Source: Micromonospora coriariae
Lineage (GTDB): Bacteria; Actinomycetota; Actinomycetes; Mycobacteriales; Micromonosporaceae
Length of the DNA: 64,000 bases
Reading direction: 5' to 3'
Assembly: GCF_900091455.1 (NCBI RefSeq)
Contig: NZ_LT607412.1
Span: forward strand, 1,054,001-1,118,000
Positions 56,088-64,000 of the stretch are shown one piece after another. A program made the translations under genes and the position numbers. The notes under the pieces were generated by a model. The model saw only the letters and a program-made list of their open reading frames with translations, was not told where the DNA came from and did no database searches. Position 1 is the stretch's first letter. Each line of letters opens with the position of its first letter.

Positions 56088-57773
56088 TCAGTAGCGGTCG
56101 CCCCGGTGGCCGCGACCGCCCCCGGGATACTGCCCGTACGGGTCGACGGGCGCGTCCTCTTCACGCCGCCGGCCGGGCCGCTGGCCGCGGTAGTCCGGCT
56201 CCGGCCCACCACGCCGTGGCGGCTCGGCCCGACCGCCGCCGGGCTGGCCACCGGCGCCGTACACGCCTCCGCCGGGATGCCCACCGCTCGGAGGACGGCC
56301 GCCGCCACCCGCCGGCCGACCGCCACCCGCCGGCCGACCGCCACCCGCCGGGGGACGACCCCCGCCGTAGACGCCGGGCGCGCCGCCCGCCGGGGCAGGG
56401 CCGTAACCACCGTCGGCGGGCGCGGGACGGCCACCGCCGTACACCGCGCCGCCCGCCGGGGCGGGACCACCACGACCCGCGCCGCCGCCGTACGTCCCGC
56501 CGCCGGCGCCGTAGACCGCCCCGCCGGCCGGGGCGCCGCCACCGTAGACGCCACCGGCACGGTCACCGGCCGGGAACCCGTCGTCGGCACGGGTGCCGGG
56601 CGGGCCCAGAGGATCGCCATCCGGGTCCGACCGGTCGGACCCGTCGGCGGTCGGCGGTCGGCGACGGGCCCGGAGGATGCCGAGGATGCCCGCGCCAACC
56701 AGCAGCAGGCCGATCAGCCCGATCGCGCCCACCAGGTACGTGATGTCGTCGAAGCTCAGCCCGTCGGTCCAGGACTTGGAAGCTGCCGACTTGGGGTCAC
56801 CGGCGTTGGCCGCCAGCGGTTGCGCCGTCGAGGTGGACGGCGTGTAGCTGAGGATGTCGACCGTCTCCTCCTCGGTGAACTGCTGGCCGTCGGAGACGGT
56901 GAGGAAGGTCTTGCCGTCCGTGGTGTAGCTGATGGCCTCACCGAACGGGTCCGTGAGCGCCGTCACCCGGGGCTTGCCGGTGGTGAGCGCGCCGACGATG
57001 TCGCCACCGGTCACGTCGAACTCGAAGGCGTCCGCGTAGGTGCGCAGGACCACCCGGCCGCCGTCCGGCGACCGCGCCGCGCCCGTGATCGCGACGCGAC
57101 CGAACGTGTTGAGCGGGTTTTCGGTCTCTGTCCGGGGCAACGCGATGTCGCCGACCTTGCGCATCGGCACCGGGTCGGTGTCGCCGTTCTTCAGCGCCGC
57201 CGCGGGGGTGTAGATCTCGGCCTTCCCGCTGGTCACCTTGGTGATGATCAGCGGTTTGCCATCGTCGCCGATGAGCAGCGCCTCGGCGTCGTGCGGCTTG
57301 CCCTCCGGGTAGGAGAGCCGGTGCAGCACCGGCTCCTTCTTGCCGGTGACCGGCATCGACCAGAGCGCGACCCGCTTACGGCGTTCCTTGGCAAAGACGT
57401 TGTCGCCGGTGTCCGCGATCCAGAGGGTCGCGCCGTTCGGTGAGAGAGCCAGGTCCTCGGTGTCGAACGGCCCATCCCCCGAGTACCGGACCGGGTCCTT
57501 GGAGATCTTGCACTTGGTGTCCAGAAAGAAGACCCGCTTGCGTGCCGGGTCCTCGGTGCTGTCGTTGATGACGATGTAGCCGCTCTTGGTCGCCACGAGC
57601 CCGGACAGCTCGCGCAGCCGCTCATCGGCGATCGTGCACCGCTTCTTACCGGGAGTGGCGGCGGGCGCTTCGACAGATGCGGGGGCGGGGGCGGCGACAG
57701 CCACTCCGGCGAGCGCCACGGTTGCCCCGAACAGGCCGAGGGCAACCGTGACCGAGGAAACAACGCGGCGCAT
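56088..57773 (-). CDS. Membrane-anchored beta-propeller-like protein with Gly/Tyr-rich cytoplasmic tail
   Basis: 561 residues. Residues 1-28 are a signal peptide (ALGLFGATVALAGVAVAAPA). About 45-350 resemble a propeller (repeated RVFFLDTK, LALSPNGATLWIADTG, GRVVLRTYADAFEFDV). One membrane helix (YLVGAIGLIGLLLVGAGILG, about 370-390) is followed by a tail of about 170 residues rich in Gly, Pro, Ala, Arg and VYGGG units. Topology would put the propeller outside and the tail in the cytoplasm. Family unrecognised. Lies between convergent lexA and hflX. Confidence 0.8.
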   Translation of the reverse strand: MRRVVSSVTVALGLFGATVALAGVAVAAPAPASVEAPAATPGKKRCTIADERLRELSGLVATKSGYIVINDSTEDPARKRVFFLDTKCKISKDPVRYSGDGPFDTEDLALSPNGATLWIADTGDNVFAKERRKRVALWSMPVTGKKEPVLHRLSYPEGKPHDAEALLIGDDGKPLIITKVTSGKAEIYTPAAALKNGDTDPVPMRKVGDIALPRTETENPLNTFGRVAITGAARSPDGGRVVLRTYADAFEFDVTGGDIVGALTTGKPRVTALTDPFGEAISYTTDGKTFLTVSDGQQFTEEETVDILSYTPSTSTAQPLAANAGDPKSAASKSWTDGLSFDDITYLVGAIGLIGLLLVGAGILGILRARRRPPTADGSDRSDPDGDPLGPPGTRADDGFPAGDRAGGVYGGGAPAGGAVYGAGGGTYGGGAGRGGPAPAGGAVYGGGRPAPADGGYGPAPAGGAPGVYGGGRPPAGGGRPAGGGRPAGGGGRPPSGGHPGGGVYGAGGQPGGGRAEPPRRGGPEPDYRGQRPGRRREEDAPVDPYGQYPGGGRGHRGDRY

Positions 57774-57823
57774 TCGGCCAGTGTCGCATGCCGCGCGTTT
57801 CCGGGATATGACGCCGGGGCCGC

Positions 57824-59278
57824 TCAGCGCCGGCTGCCGGCTGTCTGCCCCTGTCGCTCGACGTCGAACGGCGCCAACTCGGCGGCGAGCGCCTCGCCGA
57901 CCCGCACGTGCAGCAGAGTGCCTTCCGGCAGGTGCGACGTGCTGAGCACCTCGCCCGTGCGGTGCACCCGTGCCACCAGGTCACCCCGGTCGTACGGCAG
58001 GACGGCCCGGACCTCCACGGCCGGTCGGGGAAGTCGCTCCTCGATCGCCTCGCGCAGCCCGTCGACGCCCCGCCCCGTGTGCGCGGAGACGAAGATCGCG
58101 TCCGGCCAGAGCCGCTTGAGCCGCAGCAGCGTGTCCTCGTCGGCCGTGTCGGTCTTGTTGACCACCAGCAGCTCGGGGAGCCGGTCGGCGCCCACCTCGG
58201 CGAGCACCTCGTGCACCGCCCGCACCTGCTCCTCCGGGTCCGGGTGGGCACCGTCGACGACGTGCACCACCAGATCCGCCTCGGCGACCTCCTCCAGCGT
58301 CGAGCGGAACGCCTCGACGATCTGGTGCGGCAGGTGCCGGACGAAGCCGACAGTGTCCGAGAGGGTGTAGAGGCGCCCGTCGGCGGCGGTGGCCTTACGG
58401 GTGGTCGGGTCCAACGTCGCGAAGAGCGCGTTCTCCACCAGCACACCCGCACCGGTCAGCCGGTTGAGCAGGCTGGACTTGCCGGCGTTGGTGTAGCCGG
58501 CGATGGCCACCGCGGGGACGGCGTTACGCGAACGCCGCGCGCGCTTGGTCACGCGTACCGTCTTCATGCTCTTGATCTCGCGGCGCAGCCGGGAGATGCG
58601 GTGCCGGATGCGCCGCCGGTCGGTCTCCAGCTTGGTCTCACCCGGGCCACGCACACCCACGCCGCCGCCGGCGCCGCCGCCGCGACCGCTACCACCGGTC
58701 TGCCGCGAGAGCGTCTCGCCCCAACCGCGCAGCCGGGGCAGGAGGTATTGGAGCTGGGCCAGCTCGACCTGCGCCTTACCTTCCTTGCTCTTGGCGTGCT
58801 GGGCGAAGATATCGAGGATCAGCGCCGTCCGGTCGACCACCTTGACCTTGGTGCGCTGCTCCAGGTTCCGCAGCTGGGACGGGGACAGCTCACCGTCACA
58901 GATCACCGTGTCGGCGCCGCTGGAGAGCACCACCGCGCCCAGGTCGTCGACCTTGCCCCGACCGATGTAGGTGGCCGGGTCGGGCCGCGTACGGCGCTGG
59001 ATCAGCCCTTCGAGCACCTGCGAGCCGGCGGTCTCGGCGAGCGCGGCCAGCTCGGTCAGCGAATTCTCCGCGTCGGTCACCGAGCCCTCGGTCCAGACAC
59101 CCACCAGGACGACCCGCTCCAGCCGCAGCTGCCGGTATTCCACCTCGGTGACGTCGGTGAGCTCGGTGGACAGGCCCGGTACGCGTCGTAGCGACTGCCG
59201 CTCCGACAGCTCCATCTCGCCGGTGGTGACGTCGTCGAGCTCGTCCTCGACGGGGACAAAGCTCTCCTGGTCTCGCAA
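57824..59278 (-). CDS. hflX: Ribosome-associated GTPase HflX
   Basis: 484 residues. N-terminal HflX domain (DPATYIGRGKVDDL, about 100-113), linker VGVRGPGETKLETDRRRIRHRI, and G domain: G1 GYTNAGKSSL (261-270), G3 DTVGF, G4 NKTD, G5 SAHTG. Splits stalled ribosomes under stress. The TTG at 59278 lies 6 bases after AGGAG and gives the usual LRDQESFVPVEDEL start; an ATG at 59323 would add 15 residues but has no ribosome site. A Gly/Arg stretch (GGSGRGGGAGGGVGVRG) precedes the linker. Confidence 0.93.
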   Translation of the reverse strand: MRDQESFVPVEDELDDVTTGEMELSERQSLRRVPGLSTELTDVTEVEYRQLRLERVVLVGVWTEGSVTDAENSLTELAALAETAGSQVLEGLIQRRTRPDPATYIGRGKVDDLGAVVLSSGADTVICDGELSPSQLRNLEQRTKVKVVDRTALILDIFAQHAKSKEGKAQVELAQLQYLLPRLRGWGETLSRQTGGSGRGGGAGGGVGVRGPGETKLETDRRRIRHRISRLRREIKSMKTVRVTKRARRSRNAVPAVAIAGYTNAGKSSLLNRLTGAGVLVENALFATLDPTTRKATAADGRLYTLSDTVGFVRHLPHQIVEAFRSTLEEVAEADLVVHVVDGAHPDPEEQVRAVHEVLAEVGADRLPELLVVNKTDTADEDTLLRLKRLWPDAIFVSAHTGRGVDGLREAIEERLPRPAVEVRAVLPYDRGDLVARVHRTGEVLSTSHLPEGTLLHVRVGEALAAELAPFDVERQGQTAGSRR

Positions 59279-59462
59279 GCGGTTCTCCTGTCCGTTTTGA
59301 TAAGTAGAACGTAATCCTGACATGTGGCAACGCCTAACGCACCTGCTATATGCCCGTGCTGAAGGTCGCCAAAAGCGGGGGCGAATGCCGGTCGACCTCG
59401 ACAACCCGGTAGAAATGCTGGGCGGCGGCCGAACGGCCGCACAGCCGTGACGGAGGGACCCC

Positions 59463-60929
59463 GTGGCCATCACCCGACTGCCGAGCGCCGGATTCTCGAT
59501 CACCATCCGGATCGCCGTGACCGCGGACGCCTCCTCGATCGGCCGGCTCACCACCTCGGTCGGCGAAGCCGGGGCGATCGTGACGGCGCTGGACGTGGTG
59601 GACTCCGATCCGACCCACGTGATCGTCGACCTGACCTGCGACACCGCCGACGCCGGCCACGCCGACCAGGTGGTCGACGCGTTGACCGCGCTCGACGGCG
59701 TGGACGTGCGCAAGGTGTCGGACCGGACGTTCCTGCTGCACCTGGGCGGCAAGATCGAGGTGACCTCGAAGGTCGCGCTGCGCAACCGTGACGAGCTGTC
59801 CCGGGCGTACACCCCCGGGGTGGCCCGGGTCTGCATGGCGATCGCCGAGAACCCGGCGGACGCCCGCAGACTGACCATCAAGCGCAACACCGTCGCGGTG
59901 GTCAGCGACGGCTCGGCGGTGCTCGGCCTGGGCAACCTGGGCCCGGCCGCGTCGCTGCCGGTGATGGAGGGCAAGGCGGCGCTGTTCAAGCGCTTCGGCG
60001 GGGTGGACGCCTGGCCGGTGGTCCTGGACACCCAGGACACCGACGAGATCGTGGCCATCGTCAAGGCGATCGCGCCGGCGTACGGCGGGATCAACCTGGA
60101 GGACATCGCCGCGCCGCGCTGCTTCGAGATCGAGGCCCGGCTGCGTGAGCTGCTGGACATCCCGGTCTTCCACGACGATCAGCACGGCACCGCGATCTGC
60201 GTGCTGGCCGCGCTGACCAACGCGCTGCGGGTCGTGGGCAAGCAGCTCGCGGACGTCCGGGTGGTGGTCTCCGGTGCCGGCGCGGCCGGCACGGCGATCA
60301 TGAAGCTGCTGCTGCGCCAGGGCGTCGGCGACATCATCGCGTACGACCGGGAGGGCGCCCTGCACCGCGGGCAGACCGGGCTCAACTCGGCGTGGCAGTG
60401 GCTGGCGGACAACACCAACAAGGACAACTACTCCGGCGACCTGCCGGGCGCGATCCGGGGTGCGGACGTCTTCATCGGCGTCAGCGCGCCGAACCTGCTC
60501 ACCGGCGACGACATCGCCCAGATGGCCAAGGACTCGATCGTCTTCGCGCTGGCCAACCCGGACCCGGAGGTCGACCCGCGGGAGGCGCGCAAGCACGCCG
60601 CAGTGGTGGCCACCGGCCGCTCGGACCAGCCGAACCAGATCAACAACGTGCTCGCCTTCCCCGGGGTGTTCCGCGGCATGCTGGACGCGCACGCCGAGGA
60701 GTTCACCGAGGAGATGGCGATCGCCGCCGCCCGGGCCATCGCCGACGTGGTCGGCGAGGAGAAGATCAACCCGACGGTGATCGTGCCCAGCGTCTTCGAC
60801 GCCCGGGTCGCCCCGGCGGTCGCCGCGGCCGTGCGCGCCGCCGCCCACAACCCCAGCCCGCTGCCGGCCGCCGACCCGGGCCCCGCCGACCTCCCCGAGA
60901 TCGCCGCCAACGCCAGCGCCACCCCCTGA
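59463..60929 (+). CDS. NAD(P)-dependent malic enzyme with N-terminal ACT domain
   Basis: Converts malate to pyruvate and CO2. 488 residues: an ACT regulatory domain (about 10-88, ITIRIAVTADASSIGRLTTSV), the malic N-terminal domain with Tyr116 in RAYTPGVARV and Lys in KRFGGVDAWPV, the metal-binding FHDDQHGTAIC, and NAD-binding VVSGAGAAGTAIMKLLL. The fused ACT domain suggests allosteric control by an amino acid. GTG follows CGGAGGGACC. Intrinsic terminator downstream. Divergent from hflX. Confidence 0.94.
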   Translation: MAITRLPSAGFSITIRIAVTADASSIGRLTTSVGEAGAIVTALDVVDSDPTHVIVDLTCDTADAGHADQVVDALTALDGVDVRKVSDRTFLLHLGGKIEVTSKVALRNRDELSRAYTPGVARVCMAIAENPADARRLTIKRNTVAVVSDGSAVLGLGNLGPAASLPVMEGKAALFKRFGGVDAWPVVLDTQDTDEIVAIVKAIAPAYGGINLEDIAAPRCFEIEARLRELLDIPVFHDDQHGTAICVLAALTNALRVVGKQLADVRVVVSGAGAAGTAIMKLLLRQGVGDIIAYDREGALHRGQTGLNSAWQWLADNTNKDNYSGDLPGAIRGADVFIGVSAPNLLTGDDIAQMAKDSIVFALANPDPEVDPREARKHAAVVATGRSDQPNQINNVLAFPGVFRGMLDAHAEEFTEEMAIAAARAIADVVGEEKINPTVIVPSVFDARVAPAVAAAVRAAAHNPSPLPAADPGPADLPEIAANASATP

Positions 60930-60978
60930 CGGGCTGATTGACGCGACGCCGGCCCGGTACTCGGTGGTATCGCCGTGA

Positions 60979-61015
60979 GCGGGGGAGACGACCAACCGGT
61001 CGTCTCCCCCGCTTT
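60979..61015 (+). terminator. Intrinsic terminator of malic enzyme gene
   Basis: A perfect 15-bp stem (GCGGGGGAGACGACC with its complement) and a four-base loop (AACC), followed by TTT. It lies 50 bases after the stop and abuts the family B palindrome. Confidence 0.85.
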
Positions 61016-61092
61016 GCTCTGCTTCAACCAGCGCAACGGTCGGTGCCCGATTATCGGACATCAGCCGGTGCGTGGGGTGAAGCAGAGCAAAG
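61012..61092. repeat. Interrupted palindrome (family B, copy 2)
   Basis: The outer arms CTTTGCTCTGCTTCA (61012-61026) and TGAAGCAGAGCAAAG (61078-61092) are exact complements, 15 bp. They match the arms at 43986-44048, as do the flanking CGCAAC on the left and GCGTGG on the right. Central 51 bases differ in length and sequence between copies. Lies between convergent malic enzyme and dapF genes. Confidence 0.85.
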
Positions 61093-61191
61093 GCGTCGCG
61101 GTGACCGACGGCCCCGGTCGGGCGCGGCACACGGGCGCCAGCAGACGCGCCGGGACGCCAGCCAGACCAGACGGGCCAGCGCCGCCCGGCG

Positions 61192-62043
61192 TCAGGCGGA
61201 GGCGGGCAGCGCGGCGAGGTCGACCTCGCCGGTGGCCACCAGGAGGGCGGGGCCGGACAGCCAGCAGGAGTCCTCGGTGACGGTCACCGTGACCCGGCCG
61301 CCGGGAACATCGACGGCGACGCTGCCGGTGTCCCGGGCAGCGTCGCGCAGGGCCACCGCGGCCACCGCGCAGGCACCGGTGCCGCAGGAGAGGGTTTCGG
61401 CGCTGCCGCGCTCGTACACCCGCATCAGGGTGTGCTCGTCGGTGCCGTCGACCGGATCGCCCGGCACGATGAACTCCACGTTCACCCCGCTCGGGAAGAG
61501 TGCCGGGTCGAATCCGGGCGCGGTGGTCAGATTCAGGGCGGACAGCTCCAGACCGGCCGGCAGGACGCAGACCAGGTGGGGGTTGCCGACGTCCACGGCG
61601 GTGCCGGACAGGGTCAGCCCGCCGAGCGTGGCGGTCGAGTCGGCGTGCAGCCGGGGGCGGCGCATCTCGACGGCGACGACGTCCCCCTCGACCCGGGCGC
61701 GCACGACGCCGGCCCTCGTGGCCACCGGCAACGCCACGCCGGCCGGCGTGGCCAGCCCGGTGTCGATCAGGTAGCGGACGAAGACCCGGGCGCCGTTGCC
61801 GCACATCTCGGCCAGCGAGCCGTCGGAGTTCCAGTAGTCCATGAACCACTCGGCCTCACCGGCCTGCCCGGCACCCTCCGGATGCTTGGCCGCGCGGACC
61901 ACTCGCAGCACCCCGTCCGCGCCGATGCCCCGCCGCCGGTCGCAGAGCGCCGCGACCAGCTCCGGGGTCAGGTCGAGCTGACCGTCCGGGTCGGGGAGAA
62001 CGACGAAGTCGTTGCCGGTGCCATGGCCCTTGGTGAACTCCAC
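61192..62043 (-). CDS. dapF: Diaminopimelate epimerase
   Basis: Interconverts LL- and meso-diaminopimelate for lysine and peptidoglycan synthesis. 283 residues. The catalytic cysteine pair is in AEMCGNGARVFVRY and SCGTGACAVAAVAL. The N-terminus FTKGHGTGNDFVVL is typical. Directly upstream is miaA on the same strand (8-base gap), as in mycobacteria. Confidence 0.96.
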   Translation of the reverse strand: MEFTKGHGTGNDFVVLPDPDGQLDLTPELVAALCDRRRGIGADGVLRVVRAAKHPEGAGQAGEAEWFMDYWNSDGSLAEMCGNGARVFVRYLIDTGLATPAGVALPVATRAGVVRARVEGDVVAVEMRRPRLHADSTATLGGLTLSGTAVDVGNPHLVCVLPAGLELSALNLTTAPGFDPALFPSGVNVEFIVPGDPVDGTDEHTLMRVYERGSAETLSCGTGACAVAAVALRDAARDTGSVAVDVPGGRVTVTVTEDSCWLSGPALLVATGEVDLAALPASA

Positions 62044-62050
62044 GCCTCAA

Positions 62051-62962
62051 TCATCGCGCAGGAGCGGGCACCAGGCGCAGGGCGGTCTCGATCACGTCCG
62101 GGGCGGCCGAATCCAGCCAGTGGATCCGCGGGTCGCGCCGGAACCAGGACCGCTGCCGGCGGACGAACCGCCGGGTGGCCCGGACCGTCTCGTCGTGCGC
62201 CTGTGTCTCGGTCAGCTCACCGGCGAAGAATCGCAGCACCTGCTGGTAGCCGAGCGCCCGGCTGGCCGTCCGCCCCTCGGGCAGCCCCCGCCCGACCAGC
62301 TCGCGGGTCTCGGCCAGCAGGCCGTCGGCCCACATCCGATCGACCCGCAGCGCGATCCGCTCGTCCAGCAGCCCGGTGTCCAGGTCGACTCCGAGCTGCA
62401 CCGACGGGTAGTACGGCACCGGCTCGGGCAACGACGCCGTGAACGGGGCGCCGGTGAGTTCGATCACCTCCAGGGCCCGGACGATCCGCCGGCCGTTGCC
62501 GGGCAGGATGCCCTCGGCGGCGGCCGGGTCGGCCGCGCGCAGCCGCGCGTACAGCGGGGCCGGGCCGACCTCGGCCAGCTCCCGTTCCAGCCGCTCGCGC
62601 AGCGCCGGGTCGGTGCCGGGGAAGTTGAAGCGCTCCAGCACCGCCCGCACGTACAGCCCTGAGCCGCCGACCAGCAGCGGCACCCGGCCCCGGGACAGGA
62701 TGTCGTCCACCGCCGCGCGGGCCAGACGCTGGTACTCCGCGACGCTGGCCGGCTCGGTGACGTCCCAGATGTCCAGCAGGTGGTGCGGCACGCCGTCCCG
62801 CTCGGCCGGGGTCAGCTTGGCGGTGCCGATGTCCATGCCGCGGTAGAGCTGCATCGAGTCGGCGTTGACCACCTCCCCGTCCAGGGCGTGCGCCAACGCG
62901 ATGCTCAACGCCGACTTGCCCGCCGCGGTCGGGCCGACCACCGCGACGACCGTGCCGGTCAC
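62051..62962 (-). CDS. miaA: tRNA dimethylallyltransferase
   Basis: Transfers the dimethylallyl group to A37 of tRNAs reading UNN codons. 303 residues. P-loop GPTAAGKSAL (about 10-19), DSMQLYRGMDIGTAK, LLVGGSGLYVRAVLE and RRFVRRQRSWFRRD near the C-terminus are family motifs. The GTG overlaps the stop of the extradiol-like gene (GTGA), so translation is coupled. Confidence 0.95.
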   Translation of the reverse strand: MTGTVVAVVGPTAAGKSALSIALAHALDGEVVNADSMQLYRGMDIGTAKLTPAERDGVPHHLLDIWDVTEPASVAEYQRLARAAVDDILSRGRVPLLVGGSGLYVRAVLERFNFPGTDPALRERLERELAEVGPAPLYARLRAADPAAAEGILPGNGRRIVRALEVIELTGAPFTASLPEPVPYYPSVQLGVDLDTGLLDERIALRVDRMWADGLLAETRELVGRGLPEGRTASRALGYQQVLRFFAGELTETQAHDETVRATRRFVRRQRSWFRRDPRIHWLDSAAPDVIETALRLVPAPAR

Positions 62963-63675
62963 ACCAGCTCCCAGGACGCCACGAAGTAGGCGACGCCGTA
63001 CGGGGCCGAGTCGTGCAGCAGCTCGCCGCGCCACCTCCCGCCGCCCGACCGGGCCGCGCCGGCGAGCACCTGCCAGGACGCCCGGCCGGCGGCCTTCAGC
63101 TCGGCGGACACCACCGGGTCGAGGTCGAGCAGGACGTCCACGTCCGTCTCGGCCAGGGCCGTGGCGACCTGCTGGTCGTACGCCTCGGCGCGCGGGTCGT
63201 CGTACCCCGGGGATTTCTGCCCCCGGCAGGCGGACCCGTCACCGAGCACCAGCAACGCCACCCGGGCACCCGACCCGGCGACCGACTCGGCCAGGGCCGC
63301 CAACTCGGCCGCGCCGGCGTCGCCGGCCACCTGCACGGCGGCCACCGGCGCGCGCACGTCCTGGCGGGCAAGTAGCCACGCGCCGACGGTCAAGCTCAAG
63401 GGCAGCACGGCACCCCGGTCGGGCTGACCGGGAATCAGGGGTACGTCCAGGTCCACGCCCCAGGGCTGGAGCGAGCCGGTGGCCGGAGCGAAGATCGGGC
63501 CGGTCGCCTGACCCGCGCCGAGCAGGACAACGACGTCCGGGGAGGCGGTGAACAACCGGCCCACGGCGGTGTCGCAGGCCGCCCGCAGATCGTCCAACTC
63601 GGGCGCGGCGGCGCCCGCCACCTCGGGCACGAGCAGGGGCGGATGCGGGCAGACGGCGGCGGCGACCAGTGGCAC
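62959..63675 (-). CDS. Class III extradiol dioxygenase-like protein
   Basis: 238 residues. LVAAAVCPHPPLLVPEVAG holds the first metal-ligand histidine region of the LigB/MEMO fold, and ALLVLGDGSACRGQKSPGYDDPRAEAYD is typical of the actinobacterial branch (Rv2728c position). Dioxygenase activity is not established for this branch. Upstream of miaA with a GTGA overlap. GTG at 63675; the long extension upstream is not homologous. Confidence 0.82.
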   Translation of the reverse strand: MPLVAAAVCPHPPLLVPEVAGAAAPELDDLRAACDTAVGRLFTASPDVVVLLGAGQATGPIFAPATGSLQPWGVDLDVPLIPGQPDRGAVLPLSLTVGAWLLARQDVRAPVAAVQVAGDAGAAELAALAESVAGSGARVALLVLGDGSACRGQKSPGYDDPRAEAYDQQVATALAETDVDVLLDLDPVVSAELKAAGRASWQVLAGAARSGGGRWRGELLHDSAPYGVAYFVASWELV

Positions 63676-63876
63676 CCGTTTACCGTAGCGGGAACCCCCG
63701 GTGCGTCTCCGCGCTGATCCGGTCAATCGGGCCCTAGGACACCGTATGGTCACGGTCGGCGATAGGCGCTCGACGCGGACCGGGTCGGACCTGTGACAAT
63801 GCCGGAAGCAACTTGGCTGCGCCGTGGCGGCGACGGGGGACGGTTCCCTCGACGCCGGGAGAACGAGGATGGGCAC

Positions 63877-64000
63877 ATGAGCGACTGGACTGCCTTCGGA
63901 CGGGTGGACGCGGACGGCACCGTGTACGTCAAGACCACCGAGGGCGAGCGGGTGGTCGGATCCTGGCAGGCGGGAGCACCGGAGGAGGGCCTCGCGCACT
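63877..64000 (+). CDS. DUF349-like protein (partial, 5' end only)
   Basis: The first 41 codons read [20 protein letters not shown] then [17 protein letters not shown], matching the start of DUF349 proteins found divergent from the miaA operon (Rv2731 position). The rest lies outside the window. The 201-base gap to 63675 must hold divergent promoters. Confidence 0.75.
   Translation, partial: MSDWTAFGRVDADGTVYVKTTEGERVVGSWQAGAPEEGLAH

Overview
The window is GC-rich chromosomal DNA (clear third-position G/C bias, many GTG starts, GGAGG-type ribosome sites) from an actinobacterium. The gene families and the dense core layout fit Micromonosporaceae (Micromonospora or a close relative); that taxonomic call is an inference. 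The order dxs, TrmA-like methyltransferase, APC permease, two TrkA proteins, DUF3159, OB-fold, DUF3710, dut, DUF3093, DUF4193, cei, suhB, sigA, then sigB, ideR, nrdR, lexA, hflX, dapF, miaA and an extradiol-dioxygenase-like protein closely follows the Mycobacterium tuberculosis Rv2682c-Rv2731 block as I remember it. This is therefore a conserved core segment with local insertions.

Layout. 1-4.7 kb: two overlapping paralogous multipass membrane proteins (the first runs off the window) and a divergent lipoprotein. 4.8-13 kb: dxs, anmK, an RNA methyltransferase, and a KimA-like potassium permease divergent from two TrkA-type regulators. 13-21.6 kb: small conserved actinobacterial genes, dut, cei, suhB, and the principal sigma factor with a zinc-finger protein and a textbook terminator. 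21.7-30.4 kb: a helicase, a TRIC-like channel, psuG-psuK, a BrnT-like toxin with its antitoxin, a HhH-GPD protein, a methyltransferase and dtd. 30.4-46 kb: FkbM methyltransferase, Spo0M, SigB, an ArsR-SRPBCC-glyoxalase operon, a protein acetyltransferase/acyl-CoA synthetase fusion next to an AcuC-type deacetylase, a sulfurtransferase, IdeR, a lipoprotein, an asparaginase, an MFS exporter, a MerR regulator and DUF2332. 46.2-51.1 kb: an accessory island with a FAD monooxygenase, three coupled micro-genes (one frameshifted), an AlpA-like DNA-binding protein, an ISL3-type transposase remnant, a DUF6817-like protein, a methyltransferase and a frameshifted SDR. 51.2-64 kb: core again, with class II ribonucleotide reductase, nrdR, lexA, a membrane-anchored propeller protein with a Gly/Tyr-rich tail, hflX, malic enzyme, dapF, miaA, and the start of a DUF349-like gene.

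Functional themes are DNA damage and dNTP supply (lexA, nrdR, nrdJ, dut), transcription control (sigA, sigB, ideR, ArsR, MerR), potassium homeostasis (KimA-like plus TrkA) and acetylation control (Pat-like plus AcuC).

The least explained material is non-coding. Several intergenic gaps carry long, well-conserved palindromic or tandem elements in at least four families. Two families occur twice in the window. They abut stop codons, terminators or start codons. Together with the decaying island they are the main points for follow-up. I saw no tRNA, rRNA, CRISPR array or intact insertion sequence.
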